A DNA stretch of 64,000 bases, taken from contig NZ_CAJTQC010000005.1 in assembly GCF_910578445.1 (NCBI RefSeq), positions 63,642 to 127,641 on the forward strand. The letters run 5' to 3'. The notes beneath the pieces were generated by a model. The model did not search any database and was not told where the DNA came from. It worked only from the letters and a program-made list of their open reading frames with translations. Every line of letters begins with the position of its first letter. Position 1 is the first letter of the stretch. A program made the position numbers and the translations under genes. Shown in pieces: positions 16,833-25,515 of this stretch. This DNA comes from an uncultured Duncaniella sp. (GTDB lineage: Bacteria > Bacteroidota > Bacteroidia > Bacteroidales > Muribaculaceae).

Positions 16833-17354
16833 CATGACATTTGTATTTATTCTTAAAATCACTTAACTTTGATGTTGGATTTCACCATCACTCAGTGCAA
16901 AATGTCAAAGATACAAACCTTAACCGTCATATTTATTCTTGCAATCGTTGTCGCCGCGTGTGGTGCGGAGACCGACCGTCGCCTTGCCGAAGCCGAGGAC
17001 ATCATGGCCGATGCTCCCGACTCAGCCCTCGTAATCCTCCAGTCAATCAGACCTTCCGACCTGCGCTCGGAACACTCCCGTGCGCTCCACTCCCTGCTCA
17101 TCACTCAGGCCCGGAGCAAAAACTTCATTCCAATCCCTTCCGACTCTCTTATCAGACAGACGGCCGATTATTTCGACGGCACTTCCGACACGCGCCACCG
17201 CATGCTCGCTCACTACTATCTCGGCGACGTCCGTCTGGAGCTGAAATCCTACGCCCCGGCTCTGACCGCCCATTTCGAAGCTCTCGACCTCGCCCGTGAG
17301 CTGGACGACAAATTCTATATCGCAATGGCCGCACGTGGAATATCGCAGATATAC
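16833..17354 (+). repeat. ~520-bp direct repeat, copy 1 (promoter plus 5' end of TPR regulator)
   Basis: Aligns with 21124-21645 with only scattered mismatches, covering the promoter, the start codon and about the first 150 codons. Similarity drops abruptly afterwards and returns near the 3' end (18452-18512 versus 22779-22836). Confidence 0.9.
16840..16871 (+). promoter_or_regulatory. Promoter of TPR regulator 1
   Basis: TTTG (16840-16843), a 20-bp spacer, then TAACTTTG (16864-16871): a full match to the Bacteroidota housekeeping promoter. It overlaps the in-frame ATG at 16869, so translation should start at 16902. The same elements precede paralog 2. Confidence 0.8.
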
Positions 17355-18557
17355 CACCACAACTATCTAAATACCGAAGAGCTGGAATTTGCGAAAATCG
17401 CATATGAAAATTTCCTCCTTGCAGGCAAACGGCCATTTACCGACGATGGACTTTACTTCTTGGCAAGTGCCTATCATAACAATGGTGATTATCAAAATAG
17501 CATACGCCTGTCGCATCAGCTTCTCGACACTATATCCAAAACAAATGATACGTTCTGGAAACCACAAACCTTACGCCTTCTTGGACTATCCCATTTCGCC
17601 ATCAATGATTTTCATGAATCTGAAAAATATTATCGTCTTGTATGTGAGTTTCCCGACGCAAATCATTCCGACTCCACATATTTAGGTGTCTCTCTCATTC
17701 GACTTGGCAACATAAGAGAAGCCTATGAAATCATGCAATCTCTGCCTACGACAAATTCAAACCAAGACCATTGGCTAAGATATAGTGTGTATTTCGCTAT
17801 CGACTCCACAGCAAAGGCCCTTGAGATGATGAAAGCACTTAACTCTGATACCGACAGCGTATTGCGCTCGATATGCAAACAGAATCTTTCAGGTTCTTTG
17901 ATTGATTATAAAGAAAACAGGGAGGCAATTGCAAAGGCCAACTTAAAATTTTCGCAAGCTGTTATGTGGTGCGTAATACTCGGATCGGCATTCATCATTT
18001 TGCTAATAATACATTTCTCCATCCGACACAGCCACCGGCAACAGGAACTGATTCGCCACAACATCGACACCGGCAACGAGTTAAGGGCAATCATAAAGAA
18101 TCTTCAGGACTCCGAATCAGATTTAAAGGAAAACGATAAAAATTCAAAAAGCTTAATCTCCAGCCTTCTGGCGGAAAGATTTAACGATATCGATGCCATC
18201 TGCCAGAAACTGATTGAACATAATTCGACTAAAAGCCGGAAAAAGGCATCCCAAGAAATTGAGGCATTTATTCGGGAGTATCTGGAAAACCCTCAAAAAA
18301 ATGCTTGGCTTGAAGAATATGCCAACAAACACTTCAATGGCATTATGACAAAACTAAAGCTCGATTTTCCAAAACTAATCGAGACCGACAGACTGTTTAT
18401 CCTATACTCCCGACTCGGATTCTCGACAAATACCATTGCATTCCTTCTACGCGACGAACGCATCACTACAACCTACGACCGACGCAAACGAATCAAACGA
18501 AAATTCTTAGCGTTTGAAGGAGAAAACAGGGATATGTACCTTGATATATTTAGCTAA
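16902..18557 (+). CDS. Lipoprotein-anchored TPR / transmembrane / HTH regulator (paralog 1)
   Basis: 551 residues from the ATG at 16902. The N-terminus is a lipoprotein signal with lipobox VVAAC (C20). Residues about 30-340 are helical TPR-like repeats (AHYYLGDVRLELKSYAPAL, LASAYHNNGDYQNSIRLS). A transmembrane helix follows at about 352-375, then a coiled-coil stretch, and an HTH-like C-terminus (about 506-551: YSRLGFSTNTIAFLL...TTYDRRKRIKRKF) as in Bacteroidota membrane-bound regulators. The likely topology is periplasmic TPR sensor and cytoplasmic DNA-binding tail. It is followed by an outer-membrane receptor gene that it may control. Near-identical to paralog 2 at both ends. Confidence 0.85.
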   Translation: MSKIQTLTVIFILAIVVAACGAETDRRLAEAEDIMADAPDSALVILQSIRPSDLRSEHSRALHSLLITQARSKNFIPIPSDSLIRQTADYFDGTSDTRHRMLAHYYLGDVRLELKSYAPALTAHFEALDLARELDDKFYIAMAARGISQIYHHNYLNTEELEFAKIAYENFLLAGKRPFTDDGLYFLASAYHNNGDYQNSIRLSHQLLDTISKTNDTFWKPQTLRLLGLSHFAINDFHESEKYYRLVCEFPDANHSDSTYLGVSLIRLGNIREAYEIMQSLPTTNSNQDHWLRYSVYFAIDSTAKALEMMKALNSDTDSVLRSICKQNLSGSLIDYKENREAIAKANLKFSQAVMWCVILGSAFIILLIIHFSIRHSHRQQELIRHNIDTGNELRAIIKNLQDSESDLKENDKNSKSLISSLLAERFNDIDAICQKLIEHNSTKSRKKASQEIEAFIREYLENPQKNAWLEEYANKHFNGIMTKLKLDFPKLIETDRLFILYSRLGFSTNTIAFLLRDERITTTYDRRKRIKRKFLAFEGENRDMYLDIFS

Positions 18558-18660
18558 CATACTATTTTACAACACATTTCACGTCTACAAACCGTTCAAC
18601 GCTCTATTAAGTCAATTTAAACCGCTAATAACCAACATATTATATAATCGATTAAACTTG

Positions 18661-18738
18661 GAGTCCTAATTTATCTAAAAATCTCCATTATAAGTCATTG
18701 ATTTAATGAAAATTAAGCAATCACGACTCCTAATTTAT
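18661..18738 (+). promoter_or_regulatory. Two copies of motif GASTCCTAATTTAT
   Basis: GAGTCCTAATTTAT (18661-18674) and GACTCCTAATTTAT (18725-18738) lie 64 bp apart, just upstream of the receptor promoter. A third copy, GACTCCTAATTTAT at 22985-22998, precedes the second receptor gene. Location upstream of the -33 region fits an activator binding site; the adjacent HTH regulators are the obvious candidates. Confidence 0.55.
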
Positions 18739-18752
18739 TACACACTTCAAGC

Positions 18753-18783
18753 TTGCTGAAAAGTGCAAAACTCCATAAATTTG
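18753..18783 (+). promoter_or_regulatory. Promoter of receptor gene 1
   Basis: TTG (18753-18755), 20-bp spacer, TAAATTTG (18776-18783), matching the Bacteroidota consensus. Transcription should begin near 18790, leaving a leader of about 138 nt before the receptor ATG at 18928. Confidence 0.7.
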
Positions 18784-18808
18784 TGACTAAGAAATCACAT
18801 CTATAAAC

Positions 18809-18874
18809 ATGAAACCAACCATCTCTCCATCACTATCAGAATACTATACCGTTTTGCATTCAATTAATATGTAA
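18809..18874 (+). CDS. Possible 21-residue leader or signal peptide ORF
   Basis: ATG to TAA encoding MKPTISPSLSEYYTVLHSINM, the first frame after the receptor 1 promoter. It has no double-glycine leader and no visible signal peptide. It could be a translated leader controlling the receptor gene, a small peptide, or chance; nothing but position supports it. Confidence 0.25.
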   Translation: MKPTISPSLSEYYTVLHSINM

Positions 18875-18927
18875 ATGAATCTAAGATATTAATAATATTA
18901 CTCATCTACACTAATCCAAACCAAAAC

Positions 18928-21000
18928 ATGTCACGAATCCTAATCGTATTCTTAAGTATCTGTTTTTTTACAGCTACTTCATACTCACAAGAAAGCTCGG
19001 AACAGCTCAACGAGGTGACTGTAATCGCCTCGCGGACCATACAGAAGGCCGACGGCTATGTGGTCAATCTCAATGGATCAGACATCACCAAAGGAAAGCC
19101 GGCTATCGACGCACTCAAACTCCTGCCATCAATCTCCTATGAATCAAAGACTTTAAAAATAAACGGATTTGGCGTCAGCGAAATCTATGTTGACGGCCTC
19201 AAAATCAACAATTATTCAGAGCTCGACAACATACCGGCCAACATGATTGACAAAGTCGAGGTGAGATATCTCAGCGGAGCTAACCAGAACACCTCTCAGG
19301 TTGGAGGTTCAATCTGGATTACCCTTCGCCGGCCACCGGAAGGAGGTTTCACAGGCTCGCTTGGAGGAAACGCACAAGCCATCCGCCGTATCGGCATGTC
19401 AAAGGAATCGCTTTACGGAGTAATCAACGGACGCTATGGCAAAGTCAGCTTCTATGACTACGCTTCGGCAAGCTGGACACGCTTCAAAGAGTGGCAGGCT
19501 CAGACAATCACCTCTCAGTCAGAAACAACCCACATGAACGAGATGACCGACAGCCACAATGCAACCCCTCACAACCGTCTCAGTCTGACCTACGATTTCA
19601 ATAAACGGACCTATCTCGCAGCAAGCTACTATGTGGCTTCCCAACATCTGCGAAGTAATTCACTCACAAAAGCCGACGAGGCCAACCAGAGTATCAACCA
19701 ACGATATTCCATCACCTCTCAGGAAGGCACGCTGAAATTCAATTCACAGCTCAACGACAAAGGGCTTACACTGACTGTCATGGGCGACTATTTCAGCCAC
19801 ATCGGCCGAGCCAACCAACTTTTTCTCACACAACCGGTCGAATCAAGTGTATTTCACTACAAAAACACAACCAACATGTGGGAAACCTACGCCTATGTCG
19901 ACCTCCCGATCAACCGGACAATGGCGTTCAACGGCGGTGTGTCTGCCAAGATTATCTCAATCCACTATCGTCCCGACAAATACCTGACCTCTGACCGTTT
20001 CGACACATCTGACATCTCAACCAACACAAAAGGCCTCTCGCCAATGGCATTTGCCTCTTTGCGCGGCGCATTCGGCCAGCTGCGCTACAGCGCCGGACTT
20101 AACTGGATGCTCAACAAAATCGAATATGAGCCTCTCGACGGCAGCGAGAGGACAAAAAACACTCAGTGGGCAATCAATCCGACCGTTCAGGTGATGTATC
20201 CATTCGGAGCAGGCAACAAGCACTCATTTTCAATAAGCTACAAACACGTTCTCGACAAAATTCCTTACAGCGCCATATCATCATTGGTGAGATGGGAAGA
20301 TGCCTATAACTACAGCGTCGGAAATCCCGACCTCAAAGCGACAACAGAGCATTTTGTCATGGCCGGAGTCAACCTTTTCAACAATCTTCTCAACCTCAAC
20401 GCATCGTATTTCTACGACAACAACGCCATTACATGGGAGACTTTCGCCGATGCCAACAACGAAAATGTCTTCTATACCAAACCCGTGAACTACGACGGCG
20501 AACAGTCGTGGGCACTGCGCGCTGAACTAAACGTAAAGCCGCTCAAACCGTGGCGACTCAAATTCATCACACGCTTCTCGCTCAACCCTGAGGATGTAAC
20601 CATCGGAAATGTCCACTACGACAAGACCAGATTCCGTCACATGTACATACTCAACAACTCATTCTCCTTCAAAAAAGGATGGAACGCATCTCTCAACGCC
20701 GACTTAGAACCGACTTTCCACAGTCTTGACCGCACATATCACACTGTCTACAAAGTTCAGGGCAATATCTCCAAACTTTTCCTTAACAATGACCTTGAAG
20801 TTGGTGTGAATTTCACCCCGGTCTCAAAACGACGTAAACTTGACCGCCGGACAAACGGGACGACTGTCACTCTCCACTATACCAATCCGGAATATGCCGT
20901 CGGTGTGAACCTCAGGTGGTTCTTCCGTGGAGGCAAGCAGGTCAAGACAAATATCGCTGTTGGAACACAGGACTATGAGGAGACTGTCGACACCAAATAG
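18928..21000 (+). CDS. Outer-membrane beta-barrel receptor (TonB-dependent receptor-like) 1
   Basis: 690 residues with a signal peptide (MSRILIVFLSICFFTATSYS). A short LNEVTVIASR segment leads into a plug-like domain (DALKLLPSISYESKTLKINGFGV...IYVDGLK...IPANMIDKVEVRYL), then a long barrel of alternating aromatic strands. It lacks the N-terminal carboxypeptidase-like domain that receptor 2 has. The barrel resembles the outer membrane beta-barrel family often found next to peptide exporters in Bacteroidota. Ligand unknown. It follows TPR regulator 1 and ends at a terminator. Confidence 0.85.
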   Translation: MSRILIVFLSICFFTATSYSQESSEQLNEVTVIASRTIQKADGYVVNLNGSDITKGKPAIDALKLLPSISYESKTLKINGFGVSEIYVDGLKINNYSELDNIPANMIDKVEVRYLSGANQNTSQVGGSIWITLRRPPEGGFTGSLGGNAQAIRRIGMSKESLYGVINGRYGKVSFYDYASASWTRFKEWQAQTITSQSETTHMNEMTDSHNATPHNRLSLTYDFNKRTYLAASYYVASQHLRSNSLTKADEANQSINQRYSITSQEGTLKFNSQLNDKGLTLTVMGDYFSHIGRANQLFLTQPVESSVFHYKNTTNMWETYAYVDLPINRTMAFNGGVSAKIISIHYRPDKYLTSDRFDTSDISTNTKGLSPMAFASLRGAFGQLRYSAGLNWMLNKIEYEPLDGSERTKNTQWAINPTVQVMYPFGAGNKHSFSISYKHVLDKIPYSAISSLVRWEDAYNYSVGNPDLKATTEHFVMAGVNLFNNLLNLNASYFYDNNAITWETFADANNENVFYTKPVNYDGEQSWALRAELNVKPLKPWRLKFITRFSLNPEDVTIGNVHYDKTRFRHMYILNNSFSFKKGWNASLNADLEPTFHSLDRTYHTVYKVQGNISKLFLNNDLEVGVNFTPVSKRRKLDRRTNGTTVTLHYTNPEYAVGVNLRWFFRGGKQVKTNIAVGTQDYEETVDTK

Positions 21001-21053
21001 CCATCCGGACCAATCCCACTGACCGATGTCCGTCAGTTTCCCGTTCATAAAAC

Positions 21054-21092
21054 AACACGACGCAATGCAATTCCGCATCGCGTCGTGTTTTG
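21054..21092 (+). terminator. Rho-independent terminator after receptor 1
   Basis: AACACGACGC (21054-21063) pairs with GCGTCGTGTT (21080-21089), with additional internal ATGC/GCAT pairing, followed by a short T run. Confidence 0.8.
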
Positions 21093-21123
21093 CCAATTTA
21101 CCTGTCTGACTGAATTTTATTGC

Positions 21124-21645
21124 CATGCCATTTGTATTTATCCTTAAAACCACTTAACTTTGATATTGGATTTCCACATCAATCAGTGCAAAATGTCAAA
21201 GATACAAACCTTAATCGTCATATTTATTCTTGCAATCGTTGTCGCCGCGTGTGGAGCGGAGACTGACCGTCGCCTTGCCGAAGCCGAGGACATCATGGCC
21301 GATGCTCCTGACTCAGCCCTCGTAATCCTCCAGTCAATCAGACCTTCCGACCTGCGCTCGGAACACTCCCGTGCGCTCCACTCCCTGCTCATCACTCAGG
21401 CCCGGAGCAAAAACTTCATTCCAATCCCTTCCGACTCTCTTATCAGACAGACGGCTGATTATTTCGACGGCACTTCCGACACGCGCCACCGCATGCTCGC
21501 TCACTACTATCTCGGCGACGTCCGTCTGGAACTGAAATCCTACGCCACGGCTCTGACCGCCCATTTCGAAGCCCTCGACCTCGCCCGTGAGCTGGACGAC
21601 AAATTCTATATCGCAATGGCCGCACGTGGCATCTCGCAGATATAC
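21124..21645 (+). repeat. ~520-bp direct repeat, copy 2
   Basis: Second copy of 16833-17354, in the same orientation. Recombination between the copies would delete regulator 1 and receptor 1 while leaving one intact promoter and 5' end. Confidence 0.9.
21131..21162 (+). promoter_or_regulatory. Promoter of TPR regulator 2
   Basis: TTTG (21131-21134), 20-bp spacer, TAACTTTG (21155-21162), the same elements and spacing as upstream of paralog 1. Confidence 0.8.
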
Positions 21646-22881
21646 CACAGCAACTACTGTTTCTCCGAAGAGCTCGAATTTGCTAAAATAGCCTATGAAA
21701 ATTTCCTCCTTGCCGGCAGACGGCCATTTACCGACGATGGATTGTTTTTCCTTGCAAGCGCCTATCATAATAACCATGATTATGAGAAGAGCGTCAGGCT
21801 ATCCCGCCAACTTCTTGATACTATCGCAAAAACTGGCGATAAGTTTTGGTTGATTCCTACATACCGTCTGCTCGGGCTTTCACTTTTCTCAAACAAAGAG
21901 TATGATAAATCTCTTGATATCTACCAAAAGGTATGTGAATCTGCAGAGGCAAATCCATCTGATTCTGCATATTTTGGATTAGCCTGCATCAATTTAGGCG
22001 ATACTGTCAAGGCTTATGATATACTTACATCCATCCCTGACATAAAAAAGGGTATAAATCATTGGCTTGGATATGAAGTATATAGTGCTCTCGACTCCAC
22101 CCAAAAAGCCTTTGATATGATGACAGCCATGTATAAAGATGCCGATAGAGCTTTATACTCCTCATGCAAACGCAACATATCGGGAGCTCTGATTGACTAT
22201 AATTCATATAAACATTCTATAATTCAAGAAAGACTTAAATATGTAAAGACTGTCTCGATTTTTACGATTCTAATTGTATGCTTTCTGATGGCTACCATAA
22301 TCTATTTTGCAATACGCCATCATAGAAATCAACAAGCAGCCATCGACAGGTATATCCGTGTATCCGATAGTTTATACATCACAATTGACAAACTTCGCGA
22401 ATCAGAGGAACAACTGCAAACAACCACAGAAAATCTAAAAATAACAGTTGAAGAAAACGAAAACAGAGCTAACACAATCATAACCAATCTTATCAGTGAC
22501 CGATTTGACGAAATCAATAATCTATGTCAGGGACTATATGAAAACGATACTCCTGCAACTCGTAAGAAAATAGTAAATTTAGTTAATTCATTTATCAACG
22601 GATTCACTGATGATGACGCGAAAATAAAGAAGCTTGAAGATATAGCCAATCTACAATTCAATGGCATAATGACAAAACTCAGTGTCGATTTTCCCAAATT
22701 AATTAAAACCGACCGCCTATTCATTCTTTACACTTGTCTCGGTTTTTCAACCCAATCAATTGCATTCCTTCTCCATGACGAACGCATCACAACAACCTAC
22801 GACCGACGCAAACGAATCAAACGAAAATTCACCACCTTCGAAGGAGAAAACAAGCACCTATATTTAAGTATTTTTAGCTAA
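21193..22881 (+). CDS. Lipoprotein-anchored TPR / transmembrane / HTH regulator (paralog 2)
   Basis: 562 residues from the ATG at 21193, with the same plan as paralog 1: lipobox VVAAC (C20), TPR-like helices to about residue 340, transmembrane helix from about 352, coiled coil (EQLQTTTENLKITVEENENR), and an HTH-like tail (LGFSTQSIAFLLHDERITTT, then YDRRKRIKRKF). The first ~150 residues are almost identical to paralog 1 and the last ~50 very similar, whereas the TPR core, helix and coiled coil diverge. The sensor part has therefore changed while the promoter and DNA-binding end have not. It is followed by receptor 2 and the C39 exporter, its likely targets. Function inferred from architecture only. 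Confidence 0.85.
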   Translation: MSKIQTLIVIFILAIVVAACGAETDRRLAEAEDIMADAPDSALVILQSIRPSDLRSEHSRALHSLLITQARSKNFIPIPSDSLIRQTADYFDGTSDTRHRMLAHYYLGDVRLELKSYATALTAHFEALDLARELDDKFYIAMAARGISQIYHSNYCFSEELEFAKIAYENFLLAGRRPFTDDGLFFLASAYHNNHDYEKSVRLSRQLLDTIAKTGDKFWLIPTYRLLGLSLFSNKEYDKSLDIYQKVCESAEANPSDSAYFGLACINLGDTVKAYDILTSIPDIKKGINHWLGYEVYSALDSTQKAFDMMTAMYKDADRALYSSCKRNISGALIDYNSYKHSIIQERLKYVKTVSIFTILIVCFLMATIIYFAIRHHRNQQAAIDRYIRVSDSLYITIDKLRESEEQLQTTTENLKITVEENENRANTIITNLISDRFDEINNLCQGLYENDTPATRKKIVNLVNSFINGFTDDDAKIKKLEDIANLQFNGIMTKLSVDFPKLIKTDRLFILYTCLGFSTQSIAFLLHDERITTTYDRRKRIKRKFTTFEGENKHLYLSIFS

Positions 22882-22984
22882 AAGACTGGCTTTAAAGCAA
22901 TTGCCACGAAGATGTAGACTTTTAATTTTTAATTAACTGTCTATCAATCTAATATACAGCCATTTACAATTCACCATTGGATAG

Positions 22985-22998
22985 GACTCCTAATTTAT
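22985..22998 (+). promoter_or_regulatory. Third copy of motif GACTCCTAATTTAT
   Basis: Exact copy of the 18725-18738 motif, 144 bases upstream of the receptor 2 ATG. Candidate shared operator. Confidence 0.55.
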
Positions 22999-23099
22999 TT
23001 TCGTAAATACCTTATAAAGCATTATAACACAAAAGATTACATCCACAACAATCCTAATCAAAAAGACGTCCAATCTTATACTTATTTATTAATATTTAC

Positions 23100-23107
23100 T
23101 AATTTTG
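23100..23107 (+). promoter_or_regulatory. Candidate -7 element of receptor 2 operon
   Basis: TAATTTTG matches TAnnTTTG, 35 bases before the ATG at 23143. The -33 region is weak, consistent with an activator-dependent promoter. Confidence 0.55.
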
Positions 23108-23142
23108 CCTTTACGAAAACAAATTTTTTAATTAACAATACC

Positions 23143-25485
23143 ATGTTTGAAATGCAGATGAAACGTCTATACCTAATAATTGCCTGCATGTGTGCAGGTC
23201 TGTGCACTTTTGCCTCTGACGGGCTTGTGGTTGCCGACAAAGAGAACCGCAATCCTATCGAACTGGCATCAATAGCGTTTCTGTCGGCAGATTCCACATA
23301 TGTCGACGGAGCTATAACAGACGAACAAGGTATATTCCGTCTGCTTGACGCGAAGACCAAGCAGGTGAAATTTATAAAAGTATCGGCAGTGGGATATGAA
23401 AATATCTTTCAGACCATATCGCAACTGAAAGGTGACACGATTTTTATGACCGTGGATGAGTCGACAAGGCTGGGAGAAGTTACTGTAAAAGGAATAAAAC
23501 AGCCATTTACGGTAATGAGCGACAAAGTTGTTTTCGATCCGGGTTTTGTGAGCTATGCGACCAATGCGCTCGACATCGTAAGTGTCGCACCCGGAATCAT
23601 CGACAACGGGGAGGGGCTTGTGATGCCCGGAAAGGACGGCATAAAGTTCTATATCAATGGAAAGGAGCAGAAAGGAACAATCAAAGATGCCATGATGATA
23701 TTGAAATCCTATCCGTCCAAAAATGTGGCCAAGGTCGAGATTATGACCGTTCCATCTCCACGCTACACTTTGGGGCAGAATGTCGGGGTGGTGAATATCG
23801 TGCTCAAAAAACAGGAAAATGATTTTTTAGGCGGAGGTGTGTCCTATAGACTCACGCAGTCGGATTACACCGGTAATGATGCCACTGTCTATACGACATT
23901 TCGCCGGGATAAATTTCAGACATCGCTCAATCTGTCGGGCGACATCAGTCCCTATGGTTTTACAGAGTCAAACCGTGTTCCGTTTGACACCTATGTACGT
24001 GATGCTGATTCATGGACAAAGAGGTCTCCTATGGATTTTGCGGGAAGGTGGGACATATCGTATAAACCGAATGTAAATTGGGACTTCAGCCTGACAGCTT
24101 ACTATTCCCAAGGGCGGATGCGTCAGAAGTCGTCACATCTCTATACATATTCGGAAACTCCTGATGCTCCTGCCGACGAGAGAATCGTCGGTCGGCGTAA
24201 GGATGACACAAAATTATATTCAGGAGCATTGGACATCGACGGACGACTGTCGGAATCGGCCAGACTGACTGTGACACTGGATTATCTTGCCAAGAGGTCT
24301 CCGACAGAGCGTTCTCTGATGGAAGGCAGTGCGGAGTCGCAGGCATATCTCGACCAGAAAGACAACATCAGGACTTCAAACCTTACTGCTCAAACCAATC
24401 TCGAACTTAAAGCCTCAGAAAAAATAAAACTTGATATTGGAGTCAACGGGATTATCACCAAAACAAAAAGCGACTATGATTTTTATCAAATAAATCTCCC
24501 TGAGAGTGAAGACCGATTCAACTACACCGAAAAAGAAATCAATGCTTATGGCAGATGTAACTACACCATTTCATCGAAAATGAGCGTCTACGGAGGTCTA
24601 CGCTATCAGTATTTCCATACTTCAAGCGAAAGTCCTGTGAAGGTGGATAAGATAAACAGACATTTCAGTGTCGTTTGTCCCTCACTCTACCTGTCATATA
24701 AAATAGACAATAACCAAAGTCTGCGCGGCGGCTATTACTATAATATCGTTATGCCTACGCTGTCAGCAGTCAATCCGGCCAGACTGTATCTCGGCAAGGA
24801 TTATTACCGCGTGGGTAATCCCTATTTGAAGCGTGGACGTCACTATACGATAGATTTAACCTATTATTATAAGTCTTTCCAATTCGGGCCATACGTCGAA
24901 TGGTATAACAACGGCATAAAGGAAATCAATTATATTGACGACGACAATAATCAGGTCATAACATGGGCTAATGCCGTAGACCGCCGTACATTCGGATTTA
25001 TGACATACTGGGCTTACTCCAAATTGGACTGGTTGCGGTTTTCAATTACAGGCTCGTTCGCAAATTCCGTAACAAAATCCGAGTTAGCGTTGTTGCGTCC
25101 GCGCGTGAACAGCGTGACTTTCACATTGCGTCCAAACATCCAGTTCATATTTGACAAGGAAAGCCGGTTTGTTGGACGTATCTATGGCTTTTTCCGAACA
25201 CCGGAAAAAACCGCCGACATGTATATCAAGTCAAATTGGAATTTCAATGCAAGCCTGACATGGAAAATCAACCCACAATGGACATTGACAGCTTCAGGAG
25301 ACTGCCTGCTACATGGCAAAACGCGCGGACATCAATATATGGGCGATTCTGAAATGTCTTTCAGCAATGAATATCTTCGCCGTGGTTTTTCGTTAGGAAT
25401 TTCATACAACTGGGGCATTTCCACGAGAGCCAAATCAGAGAGAAGGGCGGTGTATGATTTGAATAGCCGTACAAAGCTTGACTGA
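23143..25485 (+). CDS. Outer-membrane beta-barrel receptor with N-terminal carboxypeptidase-like domain (receptor 2)
   Basis: 780 residues. The signal peptide core is MKRLYLIIACMCAGLCTFA, so translation may start at 23143 or at the in-frame ATG at 23158. A carboxypeptidase-regulatory-like beta domain follows (about 25-105: PIELASIAFLSADSTYVDGA), then a plug region (DALDIVSVAPGI; IKFYINGKEQ; NVAKVEIMTVPSPRY) and a barrel. This is the TonB-dependent receptor/OMP beta-barrel family layout. The next gene, a C39 ABC exporter, begins 30 bases later, so the two are probably co-transcribed. It may pass a peptide or other ligand across the outer membrane; the direction and ligand are unknown. Confidence 0.87.
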   Translation: MFEMQMKRLYLIIACMCAGLCTFASDGLVVADKENRNPIELASIAFLSADSTYVDGAITDEQGIFRLLDAKTKQVKFIKVSAVGYENIFQTISQLKGDTIFMTVDESTRLGEVTVKGIKQPFTVMSDKVVFDPGFVSYATNALDIVSVAPGIIDNGEGLVMPGKDGIKFYINGKEQKGTIKDAMMILKSYPSKNVAKVEIMTVPSPRYTLGQNVGVVNIVLKKQENDFLGGGVSYRLTQSDYTGNDATVYTTFRRDKFQTSLNLSGDISPYGFTESNRVPFDTYVRDADSWTKRSPMDFAGRWDISYKPNVNWDFSLTAYYSQGRMRQKSSHLYTYSETPDAPADERIVGRRKDDTKLYSGALDIDGRLSESARLTVTLDYLAKRSPTERSLMEGSAESQAYLDQKDNIRTSNLTAQTNLELKASEKIKLDIGVNGIITKTKSDYDFYQINLPESEDRFNYTEKEINAYGRCNYTISSKMSVYGGLRYQYFHTSSESPVKVDKINRHFSVVCPSLYLSYKIDNNQSLRGGYYYNIVMPTLSAVNPARLYLGKDYYRVGNPYLKRGRHYTIDLTYYYKSFQFGPYVEWYNNGIKEINYIDDDNNQVITWANAVDRRTFGFMTYWAYSKLDWLRFSITGSFANSVTKSELALLRPRVNSVTFTLRPNIQFIFDKESRFVGRIYGFFRTPEKTADMYIKSNWNFNASLTWKINPQWTLTASGDCLLHGKTRGHQYMGDSEMSFSNEYLRRGFSLGISYNWGISTRAKSERRAVYDLNSRTKLD

Positions 25486-25515
25486 TTTTAATGAGATTAT
25501 AAATATAGCTGTATT

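Larger units (their letters stand above)
18558..18927. other. 370-bp intergenic region with motif repeats, promoter and a mini-ORF
   Basis: AT-rich. It holds two copies of a 14-bp motif (18661-18674, 18725-18738), a promoter (18753-18783) and a 21-codon frame (18809-18874) before the receptor gene; see their own entries. Confidence 0.7.
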
